Source: Rhodocyclaceae bacterium (GTDB lineage Bacteria; Pseudomonadota; Gammaproteobacteria; Burkholderiales; Rhodocyclaceae). From it: a stretch of DNA of 64,000 nucleotides. Shown here in pieces: positions 50,888-59,276 of the stretch; within the stretch, counting starts at the first letter, position 1; each line of letters begins with the position of its first letter. The stretch is taken from positions 21,605 through 85,604 of the forward strand of contig JAGRGD010000294.1 in the NCBI GenBank assembly GCA_020445665.1. The letters are read 5' to 3'. The notes beneath the pieces are model-generated. The model worked only from the letters and a program-made list of their open reading frames with translations. It did no database searches and was not told the origin of the DNA. The position numbers were made by a program, and so were the translations under genes.

Positions 50888-51790
50888 CTATTTCGCCCGC
50901 CGGCTGACGCCGCTCGTCCGGTTCACGACCCATTCCCAGTCGAACTGCCAGCCGCAATGGGACAAAGCCGCCTGGTGGCGCGCCGTGCCACCGTAGGGCT
51001 TGCCATCGCGCAGAAACTGCACGTTCAACGAACTCCCGAAGCAGTTGCCGTTACCCAGGCGCACATTCACCCTGTCGTCGCCACCCGTCAGGTATGGCGT
51101 GAGGTCGAACGTAGCCTGCCCGCCCGCCTTCTTGAAGCGTTCGATGGCATTGATCTCCACATACACGTCGTCATCGATGTTCGAGGCCACCAGCTCCCAG
51201 CGATAGGTATGGGCCGGTTTCGGTGCAGCGGCGGCCGCCTCGGACGCCGCCGGCGGCGGCGGGGGGACATCCGGCGGGCCCGCCCGGAGCACAAACAGGC
51301 CGACCAGAACGGCCAGGCCCAGTGGCACCAGCAGCCACTGGGGCCAGCCCTTCGCCGGGCTGGCGGGCGCCGGCGAGACGGGCAAGTCGGGCGGCTCGGA
51401 CATCGCGGCACCCTGGCGGATGGCGTGCAGCACCTGGACGAAGCCAGGATGGTCTCGCTCCCCCGCCCAGTCGGTGAGCGACACGGTCTGCTTGCGTCGG
51501 AATTCCAGCGGCGGTCGCTGGCCATCGAGCGAGACCGGAATCAGCACGCCCCGTTCGGCCGCTGCCGAGGCCTCGCAGCGCACCCACTCCGACCCCACCG
51601 AGGCCTCGGACCACAGCACGATGACGCTGCCCGCGCTGTCGAGCTCGTCCTCGATCACGTCGTCGAAGGTGAACCCGGCCACGATGTGGCGATCCCACCA
51701 GACCGAAAGATCCTCCGCCTCCAGCGCCTTCGCGAGGGCTTCAGCGGCTATCTGGTTCTCCCGGGCATAGCTCAGGAACACATCGCTCAA
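50888..51790 (-). CDS. TIR-domain protein with single membrane span
   Basis: 300 residues. The TIR domain occupies about 1-130: [65 protein letters not shown] with the candidate catalytic Glu, and [15 protein letters not shown] membrane helix near 148-170 ([20 protein letters not shown]) is followed by a Pro-rich linker and a C-terminal domain of about 100 residues ([51 protein letters not shown]) that looks like a beta sandwich outside the cytosol. This is the second membrane-anchored TIR protein within 7 kb. Its trigger and output are unknown. Confidence 0.8.
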   Translation of the reverse strand: MSDVFLSYARENQIAAEALAKALEAEDLSVWWDRHIVAGFTFDDVIEDELDSAGSVIVLWSEASVGSEWVRCEASAAAERGVLIPVSLDGQRPPLEFRRKQTVSLTDWAGERDHPGFVQVLHAIRQGAAMSEPPDLPVSPAPASPAKGWPQWLLVPLGLAVLVGLFVLRAGPPDVPPPPPAASEAAAAAPKPAHTYRWELVASNIDDDVYVEINAIERFKKAGGQATFDLTPYLTGGDDRVNVRLGNGNCFGSSLNVQFLRDGKPYGGTARHQAALSHCGWQFDWEWVVNRTSGVSRRAK

Positions 51791-51998
51791 GGGCGCCTCC
51801 GTTGGGAAACCCGACTGGGTTTGTCATGGGCCGCGTGAGTATATCGCCACGGCATGCCCGGGCCTTCCTCCGCGCGCGCTGAGCCAGATTCGCCGGCGGG
51901 CAGTCATCAAGTCTGTAGGGCGGAAGAGCCGAAGGCGTCATCCGCCAGAACGCGCCTTACGAGCCGGACCATGGCGGACAACGCTTCGCGCTTCCGCC

Positions 51999-52907
51999 CT
52001 ACGCAACTGCGCCAACGCGTGATCCGCGCGCCTCACGCCGCAGGTCGTCCACATCCCGCCGCGGCGAGGCGCCGAAGAGCCGGCTGTACTCCCGGCTGAA
52101 CTGGGACGGGCTCTCGTAGCCGACGCGGTAGGCGGCGCTGGTGGCGTCCAGGTCTTCGTTCAGCATCAGACGCTTGGCTTCGTTCAGGCGCAGCCATTTC
52201 TGGTACTGCAGCGGGCTCATCCCGGTGAGCTTGCGAAAGTGCTGGTGGAAGCTCGAGACGCTCATCTGCACCCGCTCCGCGAGCGCGTCGATGCGCATCG
52301 GTGAGGCGTAGTTCAGCTTGAGCCAGTCGATGGCTTTCGCCACCCGCTGGCTCTGGCTGCCCACCGAGGCGATCTGCCACAGGCGCGTGGCCTGGTCGCT
52401 CATCAGCAGGCGGTAGTGGATCTCGCGCCGGATCAAGGGCGCGACGAAGGGGATGGCGTCCGGTTCGTCCAGCAGCGCCACCAGCCGGTCGAAGGGCTCG
52501 CGGATGGCCGGGTTGACGGTGCCGATGCCGATGCCGCGGTCGTCGGACCGCTCTGCGGGCGGCGAGATGCCGCCCTGGGCGATCAGCTCGGCCAGCAGGC
52601 GCAGGTCCAGTCGCAGCACGAGGCCGACGCAGGGCAGCTCGGGGCTGGCGACGAGGACCTCCGAGTTGGCGGGTATGTCGAGCGAGGTGATCAGGAAGCG
52701 CTCGCTGTCGTACGGGTAGGGTTCGCCACCGAACCACATCTGTTTCTCACCCCGAGCCACCAGCACGATGCTGGGTTCCACCAGGCAGATCGTGGGCGGC
52801 GCGGGCACCTCGCGGCGAAAGAGCGCGAGGTCCGGCATCGCGGTGGGGCAGTCGCTGAGGCCCTCGGTCCAGCGGTCGATCATCCCGGCCAGGGCTTCGC
52901 TTGGCAT
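51999..52907 (-). CDS. AraC-family transcriptional regulator
   Basis: 302 residues from ATG 52907 with GGGAG upstream; a longer in-frame extension is not supported. The N-terminal AraC_N (cupin-type) domain is seen in ICLVEPSIVLVARGEKQMWFGGEPYPYDSERF, and the C-terminal tandem HTH in RVAKAIDWLKLNYASPMRIDALAERVQMSVSSFHQHFRKL and AYRVGYESPSQFSREYSRLFG. Proteins of this subgroup are frequently found next to alcohol dehydrogenase and CMD/cupin genes, which is the case here: it is divergent from the six-gene oxidoreductase run at 53271-58467 and probably controls it in response to an aldehyde- or quinone-like inducer (inference). Confidence 0.88.
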   Translation of the reverse strand: MPSEALAGMIDRWTEGLSDCPTAMPDLALFRREVPAPPTICLVEPSIVLVARGEKQMWFGGEPYPYDSERFLITSLDIPANSEVLVASPELPCVGLVLRLDLRLLAELIAQGGISPPAERSDDRGIGIGTVNPAIREPFDRLVALLDEPDAIPFVAPLIRREIHYRLLMSDQATRLWQIASVGSQSQRVAKAIDWLKLNYASPMRIDALAERVQMSVSSFHQHFRKLTGMSPLQYQKWLRLNEAKRLMLNEDLDATSAAYRVGYESPSQFSREYSRLFGASPRRDVDDLRREARGSRVGAVA

Positions 52908-53270
52908 GTCGGTCTCCCTTTGTCCTTGCACGGTCGGGGGCACGCGCATGCGGCGGTTCGCACCCCGGCTGCCACTGTAGCGCGGCGAGGGCGCCATGCG
53001 TACACAGAACTGTGTCCACTCATAGAAACAGGCAATCAATCGCGAGGATCTGGATACCCCTCACGAAGGCCGCTGCTCAACAATGAATGCACCCAATCCA
53101 ATGGAGAAGGCGAATGAAGCGCAGCAGAGCGCTCCATCCGGCCCCACGCCACGGCGCCATGTTTCGTTGGCCTGCCATCGCTTCAGGCAAGCACCAGGCC
53201 AGCACGGCACATACCCGCCAGTGGCACGCCCCCCGGACCTGCCTCTCCCCACTTTGAAGGATCGACAACC
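52908..53270. other. Divergent control region, AraC regulator and oxidoreductase operon
   Basis: 363 bases without a gene. It contains the palindrome at 53002-53015 and an AT-richer patch around 53010-53050 that is the most likely promoter area. Small open frames crossing it have no ribosome sites. No riboswitch-like structure was recognised. Confidence 0.4.
53002..53015. promoter_or_regulatory. Palindrome in the AraC/oxidoreductase control region
   Basis: ACACAGAACTGTGT has perfect six-base inverted arms around AA. It sits about 95 bases before the AraC start and 255 before the dehydrogenase start, a reasonable operator position. AraC proteins normally bind direct repeats, so a different regulator cannot be excluded. 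Confidence 0.35.
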
Positions 53271-54431
53271 ATGTCCGACACCAAACCGCTCGACCGCAGG
53301 GAATTCGTCAAACGCTCCGGCACCGCCGCCGGTGGCGCCCTCCTCCTGAACACCCCTGTCGCGGCGCTCGCCGCCGCCAGGCAGACCATTCCCTCCCGCG
53401 GCTACGCCGCCATCGACACCTCGGGCACGCTCGTGCCGTGGTCGTTCGAGCGGCGCGCGCTCAAGGACAACGACATCCTGATCGACATCCGCTACGCCAG
53501 CATCTGCCACTCGGACATCCACCAGATGAAAGGTCACTGGGGCCCGCAGCAATATCCCCAGGTGCCGGGGCACGAGATCGTCGGGATTGTGGCGGCCGTC
53601 GGCAAGTCGGTGACCCGCTTCAAGGTCGGCGACCGGGCCGGCGTCGGCTGCATGGTCAATAGCCGCCTCGAGCAACTGGACGGGGTGGAGAACGAAGAGC
53701 AGTACAGCCCCGACACCGTCTTCACCTATGGCTATCCGGAGGCCGACTCGCCCACCGGCATCTCCCAGGGCGGCTACGCGACGAACATCGTCGTGCGCGA
53801 CCACTTTGCGGTCCACATCCCGGACCACATCCGCCTGCAGGATGCGGCGCCGCTGCTGTGCGCCGGCATCACCACCTATTCGCCCCTGATGCGCGCCAAG
53901 GTGAGGAAGGGCATGAAGGTGGGCGTGGCCGGCGTGGGCGGACTGGGCCACATGGCCATTCAGATCGCCGTCTCGAAGGGCGCGGAGGTGACCGCCTTCA
54001 CCACCTCTGCCGACAAGGTGGCGGACATCCAGGCCTTCGGCGCGAAGGCGGTCGTGGTGGTCGACGACCCGGCGAAGCTGGCCCCGCACCAGGGCTCGCT
54101 GGACCTGATGATCTCGACCATCCCGTACCAGTACGACGTGGCCGCCTACGTCGCGCTGGTGAAGCCCTACGGCACCTTCACCCAGGTCGGCATGCCCGAG
54201 CGCTTCGAGCTGACCGTCAACGCGCTGGGCCTGTCCGCCTCCCGCGTGAATTTCAACGCCTCGCTGATCGGCGGCATGGCCGAAACCCAGGAGGTGGTCG
54301 ACTACTGCGCCGATCACCAGGTGCTGCCCCGCATCGAGATCATCCGCGCCGACGAGATCAACACCGCCTGGAACAAGGTGGTGATCAAACGGGCGCGCTA
54401 CCGCTACGTGATCGACGCCTCGACGTTCTGA
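53271..54431 (+). CDS. Tat-exported zinc alcohol dehydrogenase-like protein
   Basis: 386 residues. The N terminus DRREFVKRSGTAAGGALLL is a twin-arginine signal with cleavage near ALAAA (about residue 36). The body is a cinnamyl/YahK-type medium-chain dehydrogenase. The catalytic zinc ligands are present (ICHSDIH, PGHEIVG, LLCAGITTYSPL) and the cofactor loop reads GVAGVGGLGHMAIQIA. The region that normally holds four structural-zinc cysteines reads GCMVNSRLEQLDGVENEEQYS and has lost them. Export of a folded NADP-type enzyme is notable because cofactor would need to be bound before export. It is the first gene of the run controlled from the AraC side. Confidence 0.88.
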   Translation: MSDTKPLDRREFVKRSGTAAGGALLLNTPVAALAAARQTIPSRGYAAIDTSGTLVPWSFERRALKDNDILIDIRYASICHSDIHQMKGHWGPQQYPQVPGHEIVGIVAAVGKSVTRFKVGDRAGVGCMVNSRLEQLDGVENEEQYSPDTVFTYGYPEADSPTGISQGGYATNIVVRDHFAVHIPDHIRLQDAAPLLCAGITTYSPLMRAKVRKGMKVGVAGVGGLGHMAIQIAVSKGAEVTAFTTSADKVADIQAFGAKAVVVVDDPAKLAPHQGSLDLMISTIPYQYDVAAYVALVKPYGTFTQVGMPERFELTVNALGLSASRVNFNASLIGGMAETQEVVDYCADHQVLPRIEIIRADEINTAWNKVVIKRARYRYVIDASTF

Positions 54432-54480
54432 GTCCCCCGAGGTACGCGCCGCCGCCCCCCCATGACACGGAGAACACACC

Positions 54481-54960
54481 ATGAAAACCCTGCTGGCCGC
54501 CACGGCCACCGTCACCGCCCTGGGCGCCACGCCCACCCTCGCCGAAACGGCGGCACCCGCATCCATCGTCGTCACGCGCAATGGCGAGCAAGCCTCCCTC
54601 AAAGGTCCGGACGACTGGTTCACCGGCCCGGTCCGGGTCGACATGCTGTTCCGCCCCGAGGCACCGGCGCGGACCTCGGCGGGGCTCGTCACCTTCGAAC
54701 CGGGTTCCCGCACCGCCTGGCACGCCCACCCGCTGGGTCAGAACCTGATCGTGACCTCCGGCAAGGGCTGGGTCCAGGCATGGGGCGGCCCGAAACGCGA
54801 GATCCAGCCCGGCGACGTGGTGTGGATTCCGCCCGGCGTGAAGCACTGGCACGGTGCGACGGCGACGACGGGCATGATGCATATCGCGGTCCAGGAGTCC
54901 CTCGATGGCAGCAATGCCACGTGGATGGAAAAGGTCAGCGACACCCAGTACGCCGACTGA
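54481..54960 (+). CDS. Secreted cupin-domain protein
   Basis: 159 residues. A signal peptide ends near TLAETA (about residue 22). The cupin barrel has [25 protein letters not shown], supplying the two histidines and Gln/Glu metal ligands, and [20 protein letters not shown] as the second motif with His. Small cupins of this type are commonly linked to CMD proteins and act as isomerases, dioxygenases or quinone-handling factors; no activity can be assigned. It is 49 bases after the dehydrogenase and 78 bases before the CMD gene. Confidence 0.83.
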   Translation: MKTLLAATATVTALGATPTLAETAAPASIVVTRNGEQASLKGPDDWFTGPVRVDMLFRPEAPARTSAGLVTFEPGSRTAWHAHPLGQNLIVTSGKGWVQAWGGPKREIQPGDVVWIPPGVKHWHGATATTGMMHIAVQESLDGSNATWMEKVSDTQYAD

Positions 54961-55038
54961 CCACCCGGCGCCTTGGACCCGTGCCCGGCCCGACGGCAAG
55001 CCGGGCACGGCCCTGACCCTCGCAAAGGAGTTCGCACG

Positions 55039-55791
55039 ATGAAACGACTGATCCTGGCTGCCGCGCTTTCGGCGCTCACCAGCGCGACCGCCAGGGCGCA
55101 ACCGACCGGCGACGACCTGACGTCGGTCGCACCGGCCCTGGCGCAGTTCAGCCGCGATCGGCTGATGGGCGAGGTTTGGAAGCGGCCCGAATTGTCCCCA
55201 CGCGACCGCAGCGTCGTCACGCTGGCAGCACTGATCGCGCGCGACCACACGGCGGAGCTGGCCGAACACGTCGGCCTGGCGCTCGACCATGGTGTGAAGC
55301 CGGCGGAGATCTCGGAGATCATCACCCATCTGGCCTTCTATGCCGGGCGCGGCAACGCGCTTGCCGCCTCGGCGATCACACGGGCGGTCTTCGCCCGCCG
55401 CCAGATCGACCCGGCCGCACTGCCCGCCGTTTCGCCAGATCACCTGTCACTGGACGAGGACGCCGAAGCAAAGCGCGTCGCCTTCGTCCGCCAGCAGTTC
55501 GGCGGCACCTCGCCGGGGCTGGAGCAGTACACGACCGCTGTCCTGTTCCGCGACCTGTGGCTTCGCCCCGACCTGGCGCCACGGGACCGCAGCCTGGTCA
55601 CGGTCTCCGCCCTGATCGCCAACGGTCAGGTGGCGCAGATGCCCTACCACCTGAACCGCGCGATGGACAATGGCCTGACGCAGGAACAGGCCGGTGAGGT
55701 CATTGCCCACCTGGCCTTCTACGCCGGCTGGCCCAACGCCTTCTCGGCCCTGCCGGTTGCGCGGGACGTGTTCGCGAAGCGCGCCCGATGA
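55039..55791 (+). CDS. Exported double carboxymuconolactone decarboxylase-family protein
   Basis: 250 residues from ATG 55039 (AAAGGAG upstream). A signal peptide ends near ARAQP (about residue 22). Two CMD domains follow, [31 protein letters not shown] with [20 protein letters not shown], and [31 protein letters not shown] with [20 protein letters not shown]. The redox CxxC of AhpD-type members is absent, so a peroxidase role is unlikely; gamma-carboxymuconolactone decarboxylase-like chemistry is also unproven. The stop overlaps the ATG of the hydrolase gene (ATGA). Confidence 0.85.
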   Translation: MKRLILAAALSALTSATARAQPTGDDLTSVAPALAQFSRDRLMGEVWKRPELSPRDRSVVTLAALIARDHTAELAEHVGLALDHGVKPAEISEIITHLAFYAGRGNALAASAITRAVFARRQIDPAALPAVSPDHLSLDEDAEAKRVAFVRQQFGGTSPGLEQYTTAVLFRDLWLRPDLAPRDRSLVTVSALIANGQVAQMPYHLNRAMDNGLTQEQAGEVIAHLAFYAGWPNAFSALPVARDVFAKRAR

Positions 55792-56930
55792 GCGTGGCGC
55801 GGCCGGTGACCTTCTCGCTCGTGGCCCTTGCCCTGCTGCTGATCCTGGGGGTCGCCCTCGCCCTGCAGCACCCCCGCTTCGGCGCGGCACCCAAGGGCGA
55901 ACGCCTGGCCTCGCTGCAAGGATCGCCCCACTACGCGGACGGTGCCTTTCACAATGCCGTCGAGACGCCGGTGCTGCTCGACGGCGAAAGCGTGCCGTCG
56001 ATTATCGTGGGCAACCTCCTCGGCAGGCGCGAGAACCTGCGACCCGAGGGCCCGATCCCGATCGTCAGGACCGACCTGCGAGCGCTGGATGCGGCGCAGG
56101 ACACGATTGTCTGGCTGGGCCACTCTTCCTACTACGTGCAATTGGGGGGCCAGCGCATCCTGATCGACCCGGTCTTCAGCGCCTTCGCGGCACCAGTGTC
56201 GTTCTCGACCCGGGCCTTCGACGGCACGACGCTCTGGTCGGCCGAAGACCTGCCTCGGATCGACGCCCTGCTGATCACCCACGACCACTGGGACCATCTC
56301 GACCACGCGACGATCCGCGCGCTGGCGCCGAAGGTCGGTCAGGTCATCGCCCCCCTCGGTGTCGGCGCCCACTTCGCGCGCTGGGGCTCTCCCGAGGCGC
56401 GCATTCGGGAAGGGGACTGGTTCGATGCCGTGTCGATCGCCGACGTGACCGTGCACCTGGTCCCGGCACGCCACTACTCCGGCCGCCTGCTGCGCCGAAA
56501 CCAGACCCTGTGGGCCGGCTTTGTGCTCGAATCCGCCTCGCGACGCCTCCTGTTCAGCGGAGACAGCGGCTACGGCCCGCACTTCGAGGAGATTGCCCGA
56601 CGCTTTGGCCGCTTCGATGTGGCGGCGCTCGACATGGGTCAATACGACGCGCGCTGGCCCTACATCCACATGACCCCGGAGGAAGCCGTCCAGGCGGCGG
56701 AAGACCTGCGCGCCACCGCCCTGCTGCCCGCGCACGTGGGTCGTTTCAGCATCGCCCGACATGCCTGGGACGAGCCCTTCGAGCGCCTGCGGGCGGCGAG
56801 CGAGGACCGTCCCGTTGCCGTGCTCACCCCGATGATCGGCGAGCCCGTGAGACTGGACGCGACCGGATCGTCGTTCGGCGCCTGGTGGTCGACCACCGGG
56901 CCGCGCCGCGCGACCATCGCCGCGCAGTAG
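55788..56930 (+). CDS. Membrane-anchored metallo-beta-lactamase-fold hydrolase
   Basis: 380 residues. One hydrophobic segment near residues 8-27 (FSLVALALLLILGVALAL) is a signal anchor. The core resembles UlaG/NAPE-PLD type MBL proteins: WLGHSSYYVQLGGQRILIDPVFS, the metal motif LLITHDHWDHLDH, VPARHYSGR, LLFSGDSGYGPHFEEI and LLPAHVGRFSIARH. All expected metal ligands are present, so hydrolase activity is likely, on a lipid, lactone or phosphodiester that cannot be named. It is translationally coupled to the CMD gene. Confidence 0.85.
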   Translation: MSVARPVTFSLVALALLLILGVALALQHPRFGAAPKGERLASLQGSPHYADGAFHNAVETPVLLDGESVPSIIVGNLLGRRENLRPEGPIPIVRTDLRALDAAQDTIVWLGHSSYYVQLGGQRILIDPVFSAFAAPVSFSTRAFDGTTLWSAEDLPRIDALLITHDHWDHLDHATIRALAPKVGQVIAPLGVGAHFARWGSPEARIREGDWFDAVSIADVTVHLVPARHYSGRLLRRNQTLWAGFVLESASRRLLFSGDSGYGPHFEEIARRFGRFDVAALDMGQYDARWPYIHMTPEEAVQAAEDLRATALLPAHVGRFSIARHAWDEPFERLRAASEDRPVAVLTPMIGEPVRLDATGSSFGAWWSTTGPRRATIAAQ

Positions 56931-56989
56931 CTCGGGCCCGGGTCACCGGACGGGACGACCCCGGACACCTCAATCAACGGAGAATCTGC

Positions 56990-57952
56990 ATGAAAGCGAT
57001 TGGATTGCATCAGTACAGGGGCCCTGAAGTCCTGCACGCCATCGAGCTGCCGACGCCACGCCCCGCGTCTGGCCAGGTGCGCATCAAGGTGTGTGCGGCC
57101 GGCATCAACCCGGTAGACGAGATGCTGCGCACCGGCGCCCTGGCGACCTGGTATGGCGACACGCCCCGCCCCTACGTTCCGGGCATGGACGTTGCCGGAA
57201 TCATCGACGCCATCGGCCCGGACATGCCTCCGGAATCCGGGATGGCGGTGGGGCAACCGGTGGTCGGCATCGTGGACAACTTCGGCAGCGTCGGAGGCTA
57301 CAGCGAGTACGTCTGCCTGCCGGCACCGTCCGTCATGCCGATTCCGGCGGGCGTCACGTTCGCGCCGGCCGCCTCCTTCCTCATGAATGCGCTCACTGCC
57401 CGCAATGCCCTGGACCACCTCGCATTGCCTCGGGGCGCCAGCATCCTGGTCACCGGCGCGGCGGGCGCGGTCGGGGCCTACACCATGGCGTTGGCGAACG
57501 CGGAGGGCTTGAAGACGGTTGCCGTGGCATCCGCGGAGGACGAGGACTTTCTGCGGCAACGGGGTGCCACGCATGTCGTTGGCCGGGGTGAGCGCCTGTC
57601 CGAGCGAATCCGCGAACGCGTGCACGAGGGCGTCGATGCCATCGTGGACGCTGCGGGCATTCGCCGCGACGTGGTCGGGGCGGTCCGCGACGGGGGCACG
57701 ATCATCAACCTGCGACCCGAACCCGACGAGACGCTGGAACGCGGCATCGTCACCCGATTCGTCAACGTGCGCGACCACGCCACCGACCACGCTGCCATTG
57801 CCCGGCTCGGCCAGCAGGTGTCGGAAGGCCTTCTGCCCCTGCGCGTCGCGGCGATCTTTCCGGCCAGCGAGGCGGTGGCGGCGCATCGCCGCTTCGACGC
57901 CGGCAAGCTGCGCGGGCGCATCGTGCTGGACTTCGAGCAGAGCGGACTGTGA
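56990..57952 (+). CDS. NADPH:quinone reductase-like zinc-free dehydrogenase
   Basis: 320 residues from ATG 56990 (ACGGAGA upstream). MKAIGLHQYRGPEVLHAIEL, VCAAGINPVDEMLRTG, VPGMDVAGIIDAIGPD and the cofactor loop ILVTGAAGAVGAYTMALANAEG are those of the quinone oxidoreductase branch of the medium-chain family. No catalytic or structural zinc cysteines are seen. It should reduce quinones or alpha,beta-unsaturated carbonyls with NADPH in the cytosol. The stop overlaps the GTG start of the next gene (GTGA), so the two are coupled. Confidence 0.88.
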   Translation: MKAIGLHQYRGPEVLHAIELPTPRPASGQVRIKVCAAGINPVDEMLRTGALATWYGDTPRPYVPGMDVAGIIDAIGPDMPPESGMAVGQPVVGIVDNFGSVGGYSEYVCLPAPSVMPIPAGVTFAPAASFLMNALTARNALDHLALPRGASILVTGAAGAVGAYTMALANAEGLKTVAVASAEDEDFLRQRGATHVVGRGERLSERIRERVHEGVDAIVDAAGIRRDVVGAVRDGGTIINLRPEPDETLERGIVTRFVNVRDHATDHAAIARLGQQVSEGLLPLRVAAIFPASEAVAAHRRFDAGKLRGRIVLDFEQSGL

Positions 57953-58467
57953 GGATCTGCCCACGTGCCGGCTTCGCCAGGGCTGCCGGCGGCGCCATCG
58001 TCATGGCAGCCGTGGCCGGCCTGCTCACCATCGCCGCGCCAACCCCCGGCGCGCAGGCGTCGGACGAGACGACGCCCCCACAGCAGGCCATCGCCACCAG
58101 GAGCAAGACCATGAAGATTCGACTGACAGCGGGCGAACGGTCGCTGACCGCGTCGCTCGAGGACACCCCCACGGCCCGACAGTTCTATGCCCAATTGCCC
58201 CTCGTGCTGACGCTCGAGGATTACGCGGCGACCGAGAAGATCGCGCCCCTGCCGACGAAGCTCACCACCGAGGGAGCACCGGCCGGCATGGATCCGGACG
58301 TGGGCGACATCACCTACTACGCGCCCTGGGGCAATCTGGCGATCTTCTATCGGGATTTCGGCTATGCGAGTGGGCTGGTGCCGCTCGGTCGCATCGACTC
58401 GGGCATCGAATGGCTCGCGACCCGCGGCAGCCTGCCGGTCACGATCGAAGCCGCCGTCGCCGACTGA
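57949..58467 (+). CDS. Exported cyclophilin-like-fold protein
   Basis: 172 residues from GTG 57949, overlapping the previous stop. A hydrophobic segment near residues 10-33 ending in GAQASDET is a signal peptide. The mature part (MKIRLTAGERSLTASLEDTPTARQFYAQLPLVLTLEDYA, DVGDITYYAPWGNLAIFYRDFGYASGLVPLGRID) is the cyclophilin-like (DUF4198/SlyD-type beta barrel) family found beside oxidoreductases. No prolyl isomerase active site is evident and the function is unknown. It ends the co-directional run from 53271. Confidence 0.8.
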   Translation: MRICPRAGFARAAGGAIVMAAVAGLLTIAAPTPGAQASDETTPPQQAIATRSKTMKIRLTAGERSLTASLEDTPTARQFYAQLPLVLTLEDYAATEKIAPLPTKLTTEGAPAGMDPDVGDITYYAPWGNLAIFYRDFGYASGLVPLGRIDSGIEWLATRGSLPVTIEAAVAD

Positions 58468-58527
58468 GCGAACGACCTCACCATCTCGGGCACCGAGCCG
58501 TTGCGCATACGTGGCGGCGGCCCCTTT

Positions 58528-59199
58528 TCAGGCCCCGCGCCGGTCCCCGTCGCTCGCGGACCGTTCAGTGATCCGGCTCGAAAGCCATGCCCCGAACACG
58601 TGGGCATGGCCCAGATGGGCCGACACGTCGACCACCTCGCGAACGCCCGCGACGTCGAGGATGAAGCCGGGCACGCCGTGGGACCCGGACTGCGCCATCA
58701 AGGCCCGGCTGGCCTCGACATGGGTCAGGAGCGGCGCACCCGACTGACGCGCCAACTCGGCGTCGAAGGAATGCGGGGCGAGGCCGAGTCCAGTCGCCAC
58801 TTCGATCAGCACCTCGCGCTCCGCGATGCGGCGCCCGTCCAGATAGTGCGCCACCTGCAGGCGGGCGAGCATGTCCAGCCCGCACCCGGCGAGCGCGTCG
58901 GCGGCGAGGATCGCGGCCGTGGGGGGCGCGGAGTCGAACACCGCGCCGGTATCGTGCAGGAGCCCATCGAGGTAGCCCACACCGAAGGGCTGTCCGCTCG
59001 TTTGCGCGATCCGCGCATCATGGGGTGCAACGAAGGCGCGCAACTGGGGCGTGACCGCCCGGCGGCGCGCGCCGGTCATCATGCCGATCGCGTGGGGCAC
59101 GACGCGGACGATCTTTCGGGCCTCGGCCACCAGCGGTGCAGCGCCGTAGCACCAACCGCACAGGGGGTCGAAGAGATAGTGCAGTTCGGTGGAGGGCAT
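58528..59199 (-). CDS. DsbA/FrnE-family thioredoxin-fold protein
   Basis: 223 residues from ATG 59199; an ATG at 59214 is an alternative. STELHYLFDPLCGWCYGAAPLV carries the CxxC redox motif, then the helical insertion of the DsbA/FrnE family, and GSHGVPGFILDVAG holds the cis-Pro loop. No signal peptide is present, so it is cytosolic, like FrnE or DsbA-like oxidoreductases that handle disulfide or glutathione adducts. It faces the cyclophilin-like gene convergently, 60 bases apart. Confidence 0.85.
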   Translation of the reverse strand: MPSTELHYLFDPLCGWCYGAAPLVAEARKIVRVVPHAIGMMTGARRRAVTPQLRAFVAPHDARIAQTSGQPFGVGYLDGLLHDTGAVFDSAPPTAAILAADALAGCGLDMLARLQVAHYLDGRRIAEREVLIEVATGLGLAPHSFDAELARQSGAPLLTHVEASRALMAQSGSHGVPGFILDVAGVREVVDVSAHLGHAHVFGAWLSSRITERSASDGDRRGA

Positions 59200-59276
59200 G
59201 GGGCCAGTGTCCATGAATCGGTCGGACGTCACCACGCCGCATCGCCCGGATGGACGATGCGGCTGCGGGCAACGAA

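Noticed and set aside
48407-51790. A composite defence island joining the two TIR genes with DUF2130 and DUF3592
   Set aside because: The intervening genes are common chromosomal hypotheticals with their own operon structure, and no nuclease, methylase or other recognised defence component is present.
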